Notes under the pieces: generated by a model
What the model saw: the letters and a program-made list of their open reading frames with translations, nothing else
Told to the model about the DNA's origin: nothing
Database searches by the model: none
NCBI GenBank assembly: GCA_020746835.1
Contig: JAGPNK010000002.1
Coordinates: 992,001 to 1,056,000, forward strand
Source of the DNA: Stachybotrys elegans
Lineage: Eukaryota > Ascomycota > Sordariomycetes > Hypocreales > Stachybotryaceae
Reading direction: 5' to 3'
Length of the DNA stretch: 64,000 nucleotides
Made by a program: the position numbers and the translations under genes
Shown: positions 22,319 through 34,089 of the stretch, piece after piece
Numbering within the stretch: the stretch's first letter is position 1
Layout: each line of letters begins with the position of its first letter

Positions 22319-24430
22319 GCTGCGCGGGGACAACAAGTCGAGCAGGCTTCGATGTCAGTTGAGGGATGTCGCGGATGTCAACCCGCGGCTCTTGAGGGTA
22401 ATAGTGGTGGTTGGGGGCTGTATCGATTAGACTGATAAGGAATGCCGCAGCGGTGGACCTGGACTCGCAACTCCTGGGATGCGAAACCCCCACGAGCGGA
22501 CAGTCTGGGTGAATGGGCTAATAAATGGCGATGCAAAAGATATGCTGCAAAAGCTCTGCTGCAGCCTTGGAGTTCTTGTAGAGACGAGTTAAAGGCCCAG
22601 AGCCGGGAAGGAACGGGAAGGGAGACGGGAAGGGCAGTGAGAGCAGGAGGTGAGCCGATCCGAGAGCGGGCAAGCCAGTGCCTTTGAAGATGTCATGGGA
22701 ACCGGGAGCCATGGAGCGATCAGCGGGTGGGGTCCACCTTACCTCACCTCGCTTTCTTTCCAGGAGGCCAGCCCAGCCAACAGGCCCGAAAAGCCCAGCG
22801 ACAGCCTCCCCAACGACGTTTTCCCGTCATCCAGCGGCGTCGTCCAGTGGATGGGCAAATGCCGGGCGTCTTGGTCCGGCGCCAAGGGCGTACCCTGTGC
22901 TCATTAACCAAGTACCGCCCTACACGCTGTTTCATTTCATGCGCCCTCCATCTCCCGCGCCATTCCACGCCAGATACTGGCCCAAGGTACTTGGGCTGGA
23001 GAGCTAAGGTACCTCGCCAGATTAGGAGGGCGCCATCCCGCTCCCTGCATCTCGCCTGAATAATGAAGGCAGCGGGCAAACTCGCCTGTTGGCCCGTTTA
23101 CGTTTACCCAGCTTCGCTTGCTTCCTCCTTCTGGATGTGATTATCTTCGAAAAAGGGAGTCCATTATTAGGGAGGCTGACTGTCTAGATGGGACTTTTGT
23201 CCTCCTTCGGTAGTCGGCCGGATGCTCAGAGACGACGCTCCTCGTCTCCTTATCAAGATTGTTACCATCTTTAGAACCCGCTGACCGCCTCCTTGGCAGC
23301 CGCAGGCTGGCTGTTATCTGGACAAGTCGCATGGTCTGGCCCCTGACGACCCTGGGCCAGGTGGCAGGAAAGCGGGCATCATGGGCCTGTGTCTCACGCA
23401 CTACAACAATACATAATCGTAGAGGCGGATGACGAGACCTTTCCAAGCAAGGAAGCCCATTTTCGGGAGCCTCCCGGCCGGACAAACCCGGGTATGCATC
23501 TCAAGTCGTTGGCGCTAAAACTGTCGAGCCTGATTGTCACGGCCTCATCATCGTAGACTAGTCGATGCTATCTATGATGGAAGTGCCACTCATTTTCCCG
23601 TATATGCCGATGACCGGAGTGATAAACTTACAGCTCAAACTAGTCGAGCGATAGGAACGAGGTCATTGCTCGTTGATGGACTTGTGTCAAGGTCACGCGA
23701 CGACGGCTCTTGACTGTATCCCATGGATATGTGCAAATTTGCCATCTGGACATAATCCATATGGTTTCCAACACCACATCCCTGGGCTACATTGCATGCA
23801 GGACGCCTCACTTGTGACCCAGTACCCATTTACCATGCAAGGGCAGACGTCGTGTATCAACGGATCTTAGTTCATGCCCGAGCCGGCACCAGAATCTTGC
23901 TTCGCTACGTCGGCGTCGTCTCTATCGGCGCTTGTCTATTAAAGTTTCTCAGAGATCCTCTCTGGAGTCTCAGAGACCACCCACTGCCCAGCTCCTGAGT
24001 GGCCGAAAAGAAAGATGTGCATAGCAACTCGGATGTCCGACGGCATGATAGCACCCAGGCAAAGACTTATGCAAGGGAATTGCGTATCAGTCTGAATACA
24101 CAGAACCATGTCTCGCTCGCTGGTCTGTTGATCATGGCCTGATGTATCCGGCAAGAAGAGCAACATGCTAAATTACCTGCGCAGGCTCACAGCGTCGGCA
24201 TGACGTACATCACTTTTACAAATCGCGTCATAGAACTGATTCGTATACGGCACGATGGGAGCAGGACACAATACACCACACCGGATCACTAGCCAGATTT
24301 CACTCTGGTATTCGAGCTGATGAAAGCATGATTTAATCTGCCGAGTCGATACTCTCTAACGTGAGGGAGCATTTATTTGACATTGCCATTTTGACGCCAG
24401 CCCAAACCCAGATGCCAATACAACTACCAC
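22319..24430. other. 2.1-kb intergenic region
   Basis: Contains the promoter of the polyQ gene (its start is at 22318, minus strand) and the 3' flank of rpl10. KpnI-like AGGTAC cores recur at 22980-23020. No frame here resembles a protein family and no tRNA-like fold was found. Confidence 0.45.
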
Positions 24431-25312
24431 TTAAGCCTCAGACTGGAAAGCGTCGGGGAAGCGACGCATGTTCTCCGCCAGACGACCGTGGTTGCTGAGG
24501 AACTGGACGTAGGCACCGTCGACCTTGACGCGGCCAGCGGCCTTGCGCTCGAGGTAGTCCTCGCGGCGAAGGGGAGTGAAGCCCCAGTTCTTGGAGATGA
24601 TGATCTTTTGGCGACCGGGGAACTTGTACTGGGATCGGCGGAGAGCCTCGAGAGCGAGAGCGCGGTCTGAATCAGTGGTTAGCAAGATGCCGCGAGTTTA
24701 TCAAGTGAAACTAAACACGTACTGGAGTCACGGGTGCGGACGCTCATGATGATCTGGCCAATGTTGACACGGGCGACAGTGCCGTTGGGCTTGCCCCAGG
24801 CACCACGCATACCGGTCTGCAGTCTATCGGCACCAGCGCAAGACAACATCTTGTTGATACGGACGACGTGGAAGGGGTGGGCGCGGACACGGAGGTGGAA
24901 ACCTTCCTTTCCGGTGTTCTTGACCAGGTACTTGTTGGCGCAAATACGGGCGGCCTCGAGGGCCTCGGAGCTCAGCTGCTCATACTCGTTGGAGACGAGG
25001 TGGATGCAGAGAGGGAAGTCGTCGACGTTGGCACGCTTGCGGCCGAGATCGAAGATTCGGATCTTGGGGTCGGGGACACCACGGTTGAATCGCGACTTGG
25101 GATACGGCTGGCACAGGAGTCAGTCTTGTCTGCAGAGTATATCGAAGTGCTTCTCAAGCATCGCCGGGTTGTCGGGATCCCCTCATGACGTTGGCCACCA
25201 CTCCAGAAATTCCACCCAAAAATCCCGTACAAAACCGGCAGCGATGCTCAGAAATTCGCAGACTGACCTTGTTCTTGCAGTATCGGTAGCAACGAGCGGG
25301 ACGGCGCGCCAT
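24431..25312 (-). CDS. rpl10: 60S ribosomal protein L10 (uL16)
   Basis: Three exons (25312-25268, 25107-24723, 24666-24431) encode 221 residues, the same length as yeast Rpl10. The protein begins [18 protein letters not shown] and contains the highly conserved [20 protein letters not shown] block, the P-site loop region near [20 protein letters not shown], and [18 protein letters not shown]. Rpl10 is the late-joining large-subunit protein that completes the peptidyl-transferase region and triggers Nmd3/Tif6 release. The first intron is 160 nt, longer than most in this window, and sits after codon 15; the second is 56 nt. The promoter contains a Tbf1-like box. Identification is essentially certain. 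Confidence 0.97.
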
Positions 25313-27401
25313 CTTGTCGGTTGTTCTCGTGGATTTGGCTGGTGAGGTTAGTGAGGTGATGGGGTTCAGGTTAGGAATTTATTCCAAGGTGCCGTCGCCT
25401 CACAAACTTGATTACCCAGCACGATATTGATTTCAAAGCAGGAGTCACTCGGCGGCGGTGGTGGCTGCTCGCCTAAACTGCGGCTCTTTAGGGCTAACAG
25501 CAGCGAGCAGACTCGGTTTCATTGGCTGGTGGCCTTTGGTGAGACCCACCATTTGTCAGGCTCCACTACCTTCCTTCTTGATCTCCAAGCATTGAAATCC
25601 TCAGCTCTTTGCCACCAGGAATGACATCCAATATGGCAGCTGACGGCTCTCCTCGCGCAATTGTGCCTATCGAAGAATGGCGTAGGAACTGTGCTCTGCT
25701 CCCCGATCCTGACAACAGCCAGAACCTTGCGTCATGATACGACTATCATTGTGAGCACGTGACTAGCGCGACTGTCAGTAAGAGTCGGCGTCCAAGTTGT
25801 CCCGAATATCGGTGGATTCTCAAAAGGATTGAGGATTGAGAACGCTCCATTTGCTGCCGCAGATTTTGTAGACCATAGTTGGATTCGTGTGCACACACTG
25901 AATACGATAGATGGGTACGATGCGAGACTAGCAGTGCGAACGTCCAACCAGGCTCCTGCTTCAAGGTGGGTGAGAGAATTAAGGTTGAATCTTGAACTCC
26001 TGGCTGAGGTATCATTCTCGGCAGCGGTAATGATGCGCGGCCCATACCTCAGGGAACTGTGCGCATCACATTCCATCCTGATTGATATCACTCCTTGACA
26101 TTCTGCCGAGGTATTCGGGGCGTCTTACTGTAAGGGAGGCGAAGGAAGCAATATTTATTCGTTGCTTGCCTGTGAGCGGAGCCCGCCAACACTCGAGGAC
26201 TCTTGCAGATGCAGAAGTCACCCGAAGTGGTGCGAGGTAACAGATACCATGGTTCCGCTGATTTGACAAAGACAAGTAACGTGTTGGGCATGCTCCCGTG
26301 AGACACAACTCGAACCATGTCAAGAAGGCGTTGGACGTTGCCGGGACGCCCAGGAACTCACCATCCCAGTGTAAGACAAGGCCATCTCCAACTGTCCTGA
26401 CGACGGCATCAGAAGCCCAGCCGTGAAAAGCCTCTTCGGATCATTGTACCTGAATGTCAAGTATGCGCGGTAGTCGAGGCATGGTAAACACAAGGGCCAT
26501 GACCCCGCTAATCAAATGTCGGTCAATGCCATGCTCGCAAGACTATACGCTGCATTAGCACCATCCCCCTCTTTCATTTGCCCTCATGCAAGGCTTGAAC
26601 GTCAAAAGACCACCTTGGGCCGCACCAACAAAGACTAAGGGAGCAGGTGCGAGAAGGAGGGCGGGCGAGGGAGGCAACGAGCGGTCAAATGATGCCGCCG
26701 GTGGCGCATCAGCTAATTGCAGTAACCACCATCACTGTGCCGGTACACGAGCATTTGTGGCAGTTCACTTCATCTACAGATCTGAGCGTGGCGGAGCTAA
26801 CGGCGGCCTGGTTTTGAACCATGGCTGCGGTACGGACAAGTACTTTCAGCCACGAGGCTGCCAGCCTGTACACCGCACACCTTGATGAACCCGCCTTGAT
26901 TAGAGGCCGATCCCCCCGTGTTCGTTGCACCGGCCGGACTGTAAAAGCAAGGCGAACCCGTGCATCCTCTTGCAATCGGCATAAATTCAGTGCTCCCCTC
27001 CTCCTGCTGCCGTTAATTGTTTGTCGTTGGACGAATCACCTCCCGCAGATCACTAGAACAAGTTGACGGCGTGTTTTGTTTTTAGACCGCCGTGCCAAAC
27101 CAGATACGGTAGCCGTTTCGGTACCTGAACCCCGGACGGGCCTTGCCTTGGCCTGCCATATCCTCCTATTCTCTGCCCATGCCTGTGCGCCTGCTTTGTT
27201 TCCCCCAGAAGCAACACCCACCACAGCTATCATAAACAATAACAATAGTAACGGACTCGAGAAGCTCGTCAGCTGCTACAGCAAAGAGAGGAAACTACTG
27301 CCATCTTCCAAATTCGTTGCGCCCCGTCGCGCGGGATCCCAATCCCTTCTTCCACCGCCCTACCGCCCTACCGCCTCTACCTCTACCATCTCTAGAAAAA
27401 C
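25313..27401. other. Divergent intergenic region between rpl10 and the coiled-coil gene
   Basis: About 2.1 kb holding two divergent promoters. Apart from the Tbf1-like box I see no gene. The part from 27240 to 27400 is likely the 5' leader of the + strand gene. Confidence 0.5.
25488..25497 (-). promoter_or_regulatory. Tbf1/telobox-like element upstream of rpl10
   Basis: The minus strand reads TTAGCCCTAA, containing AGCCCTAA, which fits the ARCCCTAA Tbf1 consensus found in many fungal ribosomal protein promoters. It lies about 176 bases upstream of the rpl10 start codon. Binding is inferred. Confidence 0.5.
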
Positions 27402-29298
27402 ATGTCGTCTGTTACCGCAGCAAAGAAGCCGTCCACTGGTCCCGTCGGACGGGTATCGGCATCAGATACGGCCGCCTCACAGACCGCCTCGTCGCTTTCG
27501 CGCAGCGGCTCACAGCGATCCTCGACCCCGACTACCCCTCAAGGCCATGCCCGTACCCGCTCCCTCCGCAATGGAGGCCCCGTGTCTGCTCGTGCTGCCG
27601 TCGCTCGCCGGGACACTGGTCTCAGCAACGCCGAGTCCGACGCCCGCGCTGAAGCCGCATCCGCCCTGGAGGACCTCCAGCAGCGGCTAGAGGCGGAGGA
27701 GAAGCTGTCGGAGCAGCACAAGAAGCAGGCCGAGGTCCTGCAGTCCAAGCTGGACGACGCCGTCAAGGAATCGGCCAAGCTTGAGGAGAAGGTGCACGAA
27801 TTCGAGGAGCAGATTGAGACGCTGAAGAATGAGAAGAGGGAAGCCACCCGCCAGATTCGCGAGATGGAGTCCATCTATGAGGCGGAACGCAGCTCCATCC
27901 TCAAGGAGAAGGAGGACATGGCCAACCGAGAAGAGGAGATGCAGACCGTCATCCAGAGGTTGAAGGACAACCTGGCCCAGAGGAATACAGACGAAGAGAG
28001 CCGCCCGTCCAGACAAGGTAAATATCTGCGATGCCCCGTTTCCCTGATAACACTGTGGTGCTAACACAGGCTCAGCCAACTCATCCCCCTCCCTCGACGG
28101 TGGCTTTGCTCCCCCCTCCTCTCTCCAGCGAAGCGACTCTCGAAGCAGCTCGAAGCTCATACTGCAGAAGGACAAGCTCATCGAGTCCCTGAGGCTGGAA
28201 CTCGCCGAGGCGCAGATCAAGCTGGTCGAATCCGAGAACCAAGGCGGCGGAAGGCTTCAGGAGCTGGATCGTCTCCTGATGGAGGCTCGCATGGCCAACG
28301 CGCGACTGATGGAGGATAACGAAAGCTACCAGCTGCTTCTTCAGGAGAAGACTCTTAAGGGCGACTTTGGCCAGAATGACTTCAGCTACATGAGCACCCA
28401 CTCCAATCAGGATGCCCTCAATGCCCTCGAGGGCAAGTCGGGAGGTGGCTCGCTAGCAGATGAGTTGTCCGAGGCTGCTGAAGCCGAGGTTGAAGGCGAT
28501 AGCGACGCCGTTCGAAAACTCGAGACAGAGCTCAAGAACCAGAAGGAGCAGAACAAGGCGCTCACTCTGTACATCAACAAGATCATCGAGCGGCTGCTAC
28601 AGCACCAAGACTTTGAGTCGATTCTCGACCAGGGCAACGATGCCACCAAGCCACCCGGCGACACCAACAAGGATCTCCCTCCGCCTCCGGCGGACAAGAA
28701 CGGTCTTTCATTCCTCCAGCGTGCCAAGTCGATGGCGGGAGGACCAGCGAAGCCCAGGTCGCGGCCCGTTTCCGTTGTGCCGCTGGGCGGTCCCAACTCT
28801 GTTCATACCGACGCGGAGAGGGCACCTAGCATCCCCATCGGTAACCTGACCCGGTCAGTGAGCACCAGGCGGGCTCGCCCCCAGAGTGAGCAGTACACGG
28901 GGGCAGCGACTCTAGTCAGCCAGATGTATAAGGGTCCCGATGGTCCGGCTTCGCCCACCCTGACCAACCCTCGGCACTCGCAAACGTACTTTTCCTCCAA
29001 CATGGGCCGGCAGTCGATTGGCAGCCAGGCCCCTTCGTCTGGCAACTTCCCCGGCATGAGGAGTGAGACATCGAGTATTAGCGGCGATTCTGGAGATATA
29101 TCCACGCCGCCGTCGCAGTCCCCTCCCCGCCACGCAGAGAAGCAAACCACCTTTGCAGGCGGTAAGCCACGCCCCCTGCGACTTGTTCAGGAGAACGCCG
29201 ACGTGGTCAAGGAGCAGAAGCGGGCAAGCTGGTACTCGGGGTGGGCTTGGAACAAGAAAGAAGAGGGGGCCCAGAACAACGATGCTATTCCTGAGTAG
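27402..29298 (+). CDS. Conserved fungal coiled-coil protein ('M protein repeat'-type)
   Basis: Two exons (27402-28017 and 28070-29298) joined by a 52-nt intron give 614 residues. The first ~75 residues are Ser/Thr/Arg-rich and disordered. Residues ~80-200 form a long charged coiled coil (LEDLQQRLEAEEKLSEQHKK, then heptads to about QTVIQRLKDNL). A second helical segment runs from about 230 to 290 (LIESLRLELAEAQIKLVE and on to ARLMEDNESYQLLLQEKTLKG), and a third, KLETELKNQKEQNKALTLY, ends in an INKIIERLLQHQDFESIL block. The C-terminal half is Pro/Ser-rich. Similar proteins in related fungi are commonly named 'M protein repeat protein' after generic coiled-coil similarity. A cytoskeletal or septum/polarity scaffold role is plausible but unproven. 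Confidence 0.88.
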
Positions 29299-32200
29299 CA
29301 TGCCCTCTTGACACGAAGATGATGCCTTTGATGAGCTGGCTTGCACATGTCACGGCATCTGGATATTCCCTAGATGGAGGGACGAGAATCATGACTTGTT
29401 TGGGTATTGAGGTCAATGCAAGAGACCACTAGACGACGGATGATTATAAGTACAAAGTCTGCATGCGCGGTTCAACGTCATAGCCTTATGAGGCGGAGTT
29501 TGGGTCTTTCTGGATTATGGACAGGACAGCTCGGCACCATGAGGGAGAGGAAGGGTTACGGATGTATGACGATATAATATGTAGAGTAGTTTGCTATTTT
29601 TACGCGAGCTCTTGAAGGGGAAATGAAGCCATTTATATGGACAAGGTGTCGTCGACCTATCACTTCCTAGGCATGATACTATATATAAATAATATGGACA
29701 TTGAAAGACGCGGCCAAGATGGCCATTGAATCACCCATTCCCAACTACCAACGGCTGCACATTCATTCGTCCATGTTTAAATCACGTGAGTTGTATGGAC
29801 TATGGGAGGCTGCCTCAGCTATTGAGAGATGACTGGCCGGATCCAGTCCTCGGCTACGAAATTACCTTTTCACCGATATTTGCATCCTGATGGACGGTGT
29901 ACGCGTCTGGCCATCTCTGGGAAGCGAGCCCCCATGCGTTTGTGGGCAGCCCGGCGAGTTGCGAAAAGGCGAGACCTGTGATACATTGATACCCACTTGA
30001 CAGCTCAGTGGGTGGTGCTGGGGCCAGCAAGACAGATGATCACCTGCGCAGGAACCCGGCGCTTCGATAGGCCGTTTGCATAACCAGGCAACAGGTAGGA
30101 AGGAAAGACGTTGGGGCCCGATTTCTGGGACGCAGGGCCAGCGCACGCATGAGCGAGTCTTAGTTGCTGGGGGGGTCTGACCCGTTCTGATACCGGGGAA
30201 GGCGAGTGATGAGCATCACTAGTCAGTAGGGGACCGGTCAATGCAAACGGCGTTAGAATGGCAGGATTCGGGGTCCGAGAGGAAGAACTGACACGTTTCC
30301 CGAAGGACAGGACAGGAATGGAATAGGCTATTCGTAGATGGCCGAGTGAAAATTCTTCCCCTTCTGCCTCCTTCTTGCACGGCCTCGTCTTCCCCTTTCG
30401 ATATCGGCGCCATCGGGACACATGGACATCGAGAAGGATTCCGGGTGCCTGTGATCAAGCCTGGGATCCCACGGGCGACGTGTGATGGCAGGGGTGGAGT
30501 GTCTTGCGTGTCGAGCTGTGAGAGGCTGATGAGGAACGGCACAGGGTTTCTGCGGTGCGCTGTTCCACGTTGGTTGGCCTTTCAGGGGTAAGCGGGCTGG
30601 GTGGAGCCCGTGGCGCGCGTGGGCTCTTGGGATAACCTGTACCTACCTGCAAGGTAAGAGGTAGTTAGTAATGGATGGGCGGTCATCCTCACACAGTGGC
30701 GGCTCACGCTCCGTGTGGGCGCGCATTGTGAGATGAGCCCGAGTTAGAAGGATGTAAGATGACAGCCCGCCCCCCACTGGCCGGGCTTGGTGATTGAGCT
30801 GGGAAGGGACGTCGTGGATGCATGGAACGGGACGTTCCATCATTGTTGCCCTAGCGTGCTTTATAATACCGAGGCACGAAACAGGAAAATCAGCAGGCCC
30901 AAAGCCCGAGTGTTGTCCTGTACAGTACACTGCGAAGGAGGACGAGTGCATCATCTCCATATGGTACAGACGCACACGCATGCACACCTACACGGCAGCG
31001 GAGGATTTGTCCAGGAATAGCAGGACACTGCTGACGAGAGAGCGCGCTGTGCTGCGTGAATCAGAGACAACGTGTCACATAAGAAGCCGAGGCTTTGTGC
31101 TATGGGGCGGGATGGGAATCCTAAATGACGATTCTTTCATGTGCTTTCTTGTTCCTCTTTATTTTAATTTGATTTTGGGTTGATTTGGGTTTTCTTGAAG
31201 GGTGGGCCATCGTGAGGAAGGAAAAGAAAGGCATGGCTACCCTGGTCGATTCCTTGCTGGCGGAACCGACTGACAGGATGCATAACGGGGAAGCCTGGTC
31301 TTCGAGAAAGGGAAGAAAAAAAATACAAAGAAAAGAGCAGCGCGTTTGGAGAGCCGGAGAGAGACAGACAGACCACTTGGGCATCTTTTCATGCCAGAAC
31401 GGGGCGAGCCAGTGAAACCCTCCAAGGTGATTGTCTGCAAACCTATACACCACCACAGCGGACCGATGGTGCCGAAGGGCATTGTCCGCGCGCATTTCTT
31501 ACGTGTCTACTTGGAATCACTGAGCAAAAGGTCGTCATGTATCGAGAGCAGGCCCCTTGTTCGCAAGGAGATTTGCACAGGAAAATCTCTGAGCCATGTG
31601 GCTTTCCCAGATGTTTCCCGCCAGGGGGGACAAAAGAAGCGCGTGCCTTTCAGGGCCCCGTCAGCGCCCGACAATAGGTAGGTGCTAAGGTCCCTAGGTA
31701 CATTACTGATGGCGGAAAGAGGCTTCATGTTCCGCGGCCATGGTCGCTGTAGCTTGCGGGGCCGCCCGGTCCGTCATGCGGCCAGAATGCTATGCTAACA
31801 GGTACAATGGGCTGCTAAGTTGTGGTACGTGAGGACCAAGTACCGAGTCGGGGAGGCCAGAGAACGTTCCAGTTGCGAAGCGTGCTTTGTAGGTAAGTAG
31901 GGTCCAGTGCCTCGCGGGACCTGTGGGAGCTGAGGGCCCAGGCCTGTGCTGTGCTGTGCCGTGCTGATTACTCGCAGCTGCGTGCTGTGTTGTGCAGACT
32001 CAAGGTCCAGGCATCGATGCAAGCCCAAGACGAACTGCTTTGCGCGCATATTCTCCTCTCGCTTCGGTCTATGGTCATCGCCGATGTCCGCATCCAGCAA
32101 CGCCAGCCGAATGGCAGTTCAAAGGGGATGTCATGTATGTACGTCTACCTACTTCACGTTTTACCCAGTGCAGTAGGAGGGAGCAGACTGGATCAGTGGT

Positions 32201-32310
32201 CCAAGGAGATTTGGGGGAGGGCGGTTATGTCATGGGTAGGTTATGATGTAACGGTAAGCAGACGTCTCAGTCGCCCACCCTCCGGCTGCCCGTTTGAAAC
32301 ACGCCACCAG

Positions 32311-32331
32311 CCTCGTAAAAAAAAAACGAGG
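32311..32331. repeat. Inverted repeat with oligo-A loop
   Basis: CCTCGT and ACGAGG arms flank a run of A residues, so the single strand can form a 6-bp stem. Seen directly; no function assigned. Confidence 0.6.
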
Positions 32332-33322
32332 TATGGGTAGGGGCCGCGCAAGGCTCCGGTGCCTTTTGACAGTGGCAGGCAATTTTTTCTGTCTCCTTCT
32401 TTTACGTAGGATACCTGACCAGGAATGCAGGAGGGGGAGTCGAATTGCATTGTCAAGTGCCGGGCTCGTCCCATCTCCGACTCATGGAACACAGCGTGAA
32501 GGAGATGATGAATCGTTCCCCGACCCCTGCTGATAGAATTCGCTGGCTTCTTCAATGGTTTCCATGCGTACTGCCTCCTGTTGCCCCCGCCGTTACAACT
32601 TACCCGTACCTCTCTTCTGGCTTGTCTGGGACTGGGGTTTTTTTTTTGGTGGTGGTAATTGGTAATTAGATGAACCCTAACCCCCTCCCCGGCGATATCA
32701 TTCATCGTGGTCGAGCTCAACAAAATAAATAGGAGGGAACGTCAAGCCACTGACGAGACAATGATGTTGCTTGGTGTTGCTTTTCTCTTGCATATCGAGG
32801 AGCTGGTGGTGGATGGCTACTGGGACCGAGTAGAAGGACAGAGTGGGAAGCACAGCTGGATCGATCGGGGCCCATTGTGGCTGCCATGATGTGGTGTGCC
32901 TTTCTTTTGCTTGGGGCTTGGCCGTCCAGGTGTGGGACGCATCACACGCACACGGCGCTGCTGTTCCCTGGCCATAACCGTCTTCTGGCCGGGGTCTGTG
33001 TTGTCACTTCAATGCCCTGTCCACGACATCATCTCTGTCTGCCCACCCAGGCACTGTCATGGCGCTAGCCCGCCTCAGTCCACAACAAGAATGGCCTGCC
33101 AGGCATGGTACTTGTCACTGTTGTACAGTACCTGCGCCTCTAAAAATTACACGTCCATCCCAATCAAGCCCAGTCCCAGGCTTGGCCCCCCCCTCTCAAA
33201 CTCGCCCACATCAGGTACCTTGCCTGACCTTACCTTAACCTGGGAGCCAGGCTAGTCCCTCGGCTTATTACTAGTGAATACAGTAGCCCAACGCTGAGTG
33301 CCTCCGACCAGAAAGCAGCCAT

Positions 33323-33350
33323 CATCGCCCATCGCCCATCGCCCATCGCA
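33323..33350. repeat. 7-bp CATCGCC tandem repeat
   Basis: Roughly four consecutive copies of CATCGCC, seen directly in non-coding sequence upstream of vac7. Confidence 0.75.
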
Positions 33351-33949
33351 GCCAATCACCAAAACCCAATCCCTTCCCCGGCAAAAGCAATCGTTCTTCC
33401 AGGTTTCTGGGAGCATCCACCAAGCCCACACTTCACCACTCTGACTGCCCTGGCCTGTCATATTTGCCCATCCCGTTTTTCTTCTTATTTTATTTTAAAT
33501 CAATTTTTTTTCCCTTTTCCATTTTTTCCTTGGCCCTTTGTCGCTATTGCCGTCTCCGGGTTACCTTGCTTGGGTACACGAGCCAACCAAACCACCCGAC
33601 GCACCAAACCACATCAAACCAAACACAGGCGCACGCGCATCCGCCCGCTCCTCCCATACTTCTGTCCATCCCCCAAAGCGCTCGTATTGCCGATTCTTGT
33701 GTTTGCACCTCCCACCTCCCGTTCTTCTTTTGTTTTATTTTTTGATCTTCCTCCTCCTCCAACTTTGGTTGCCATCCATCATTGTGTTGCGTCACTCTGC
33801 CTTCACCTCTGCTCTCCCGTGCGTCCGGACCATCAACTCCTCTCGTTCACGTGCAGCATTGCATCCATCGATTCGCCTTGCCGCACATCGCATTTGGCCT
33901 CCACGCTTAGGCATCACGCATCCGTGATTCGCTTCTCTCGCATGCATCC

Positions 33950-34014
33950 ATGACGAACCACCCACGATGACCACACCCTCCCCCGACATATCCAGCCGAC
34001 CACTTGTTTGTTAA
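33950..34014 (+). promoter_or_regulatory. Two short upstream reading frames before vac7
   Basis: An ATG at 33950 opens a 6-codon frame ending at the TGA at 33968-33970. A second ATG at 33967 overlaps this stop and opens a 15-codon frame ending at 34014. Whether they are on the mRNA depends on the unknown transcription start. Confidence 0.35.
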
Positions 34015-34089
34015 CGCCTGCCCTGCTGGCATGCATGTTCTGCAAGCACCCCACGATTTTCCCCTACCGCCACGCATTCCGCCACAGCC

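Larger units (their letters stand above)
29299..34089. other. 4.8-kb gene-poor stretch upstream of vac7
   Basis: The longest gene-free interval of the window. Frames over 100 codons on both strands lack recognisable motifs. It contains an inverted repeat with an oligo-A loop (32311-32331), a CATCGCC tandem (33323-33350), and T-rich sequence at 33475-33530 that could mark the vac7 core promoter. Several upstream ATGs precede vac7 between 33950 and 34035. It may hold a non-coding transcript or long 5' leader, but nothing proves this. Confidence 0.45.

Noticed and set aside
25108..25267. A snoRNA inside the first, longer rpl10 intron.
   Set aside because: I found no convincing C box (RTGATGA) with a matching D box and guide arrangement.
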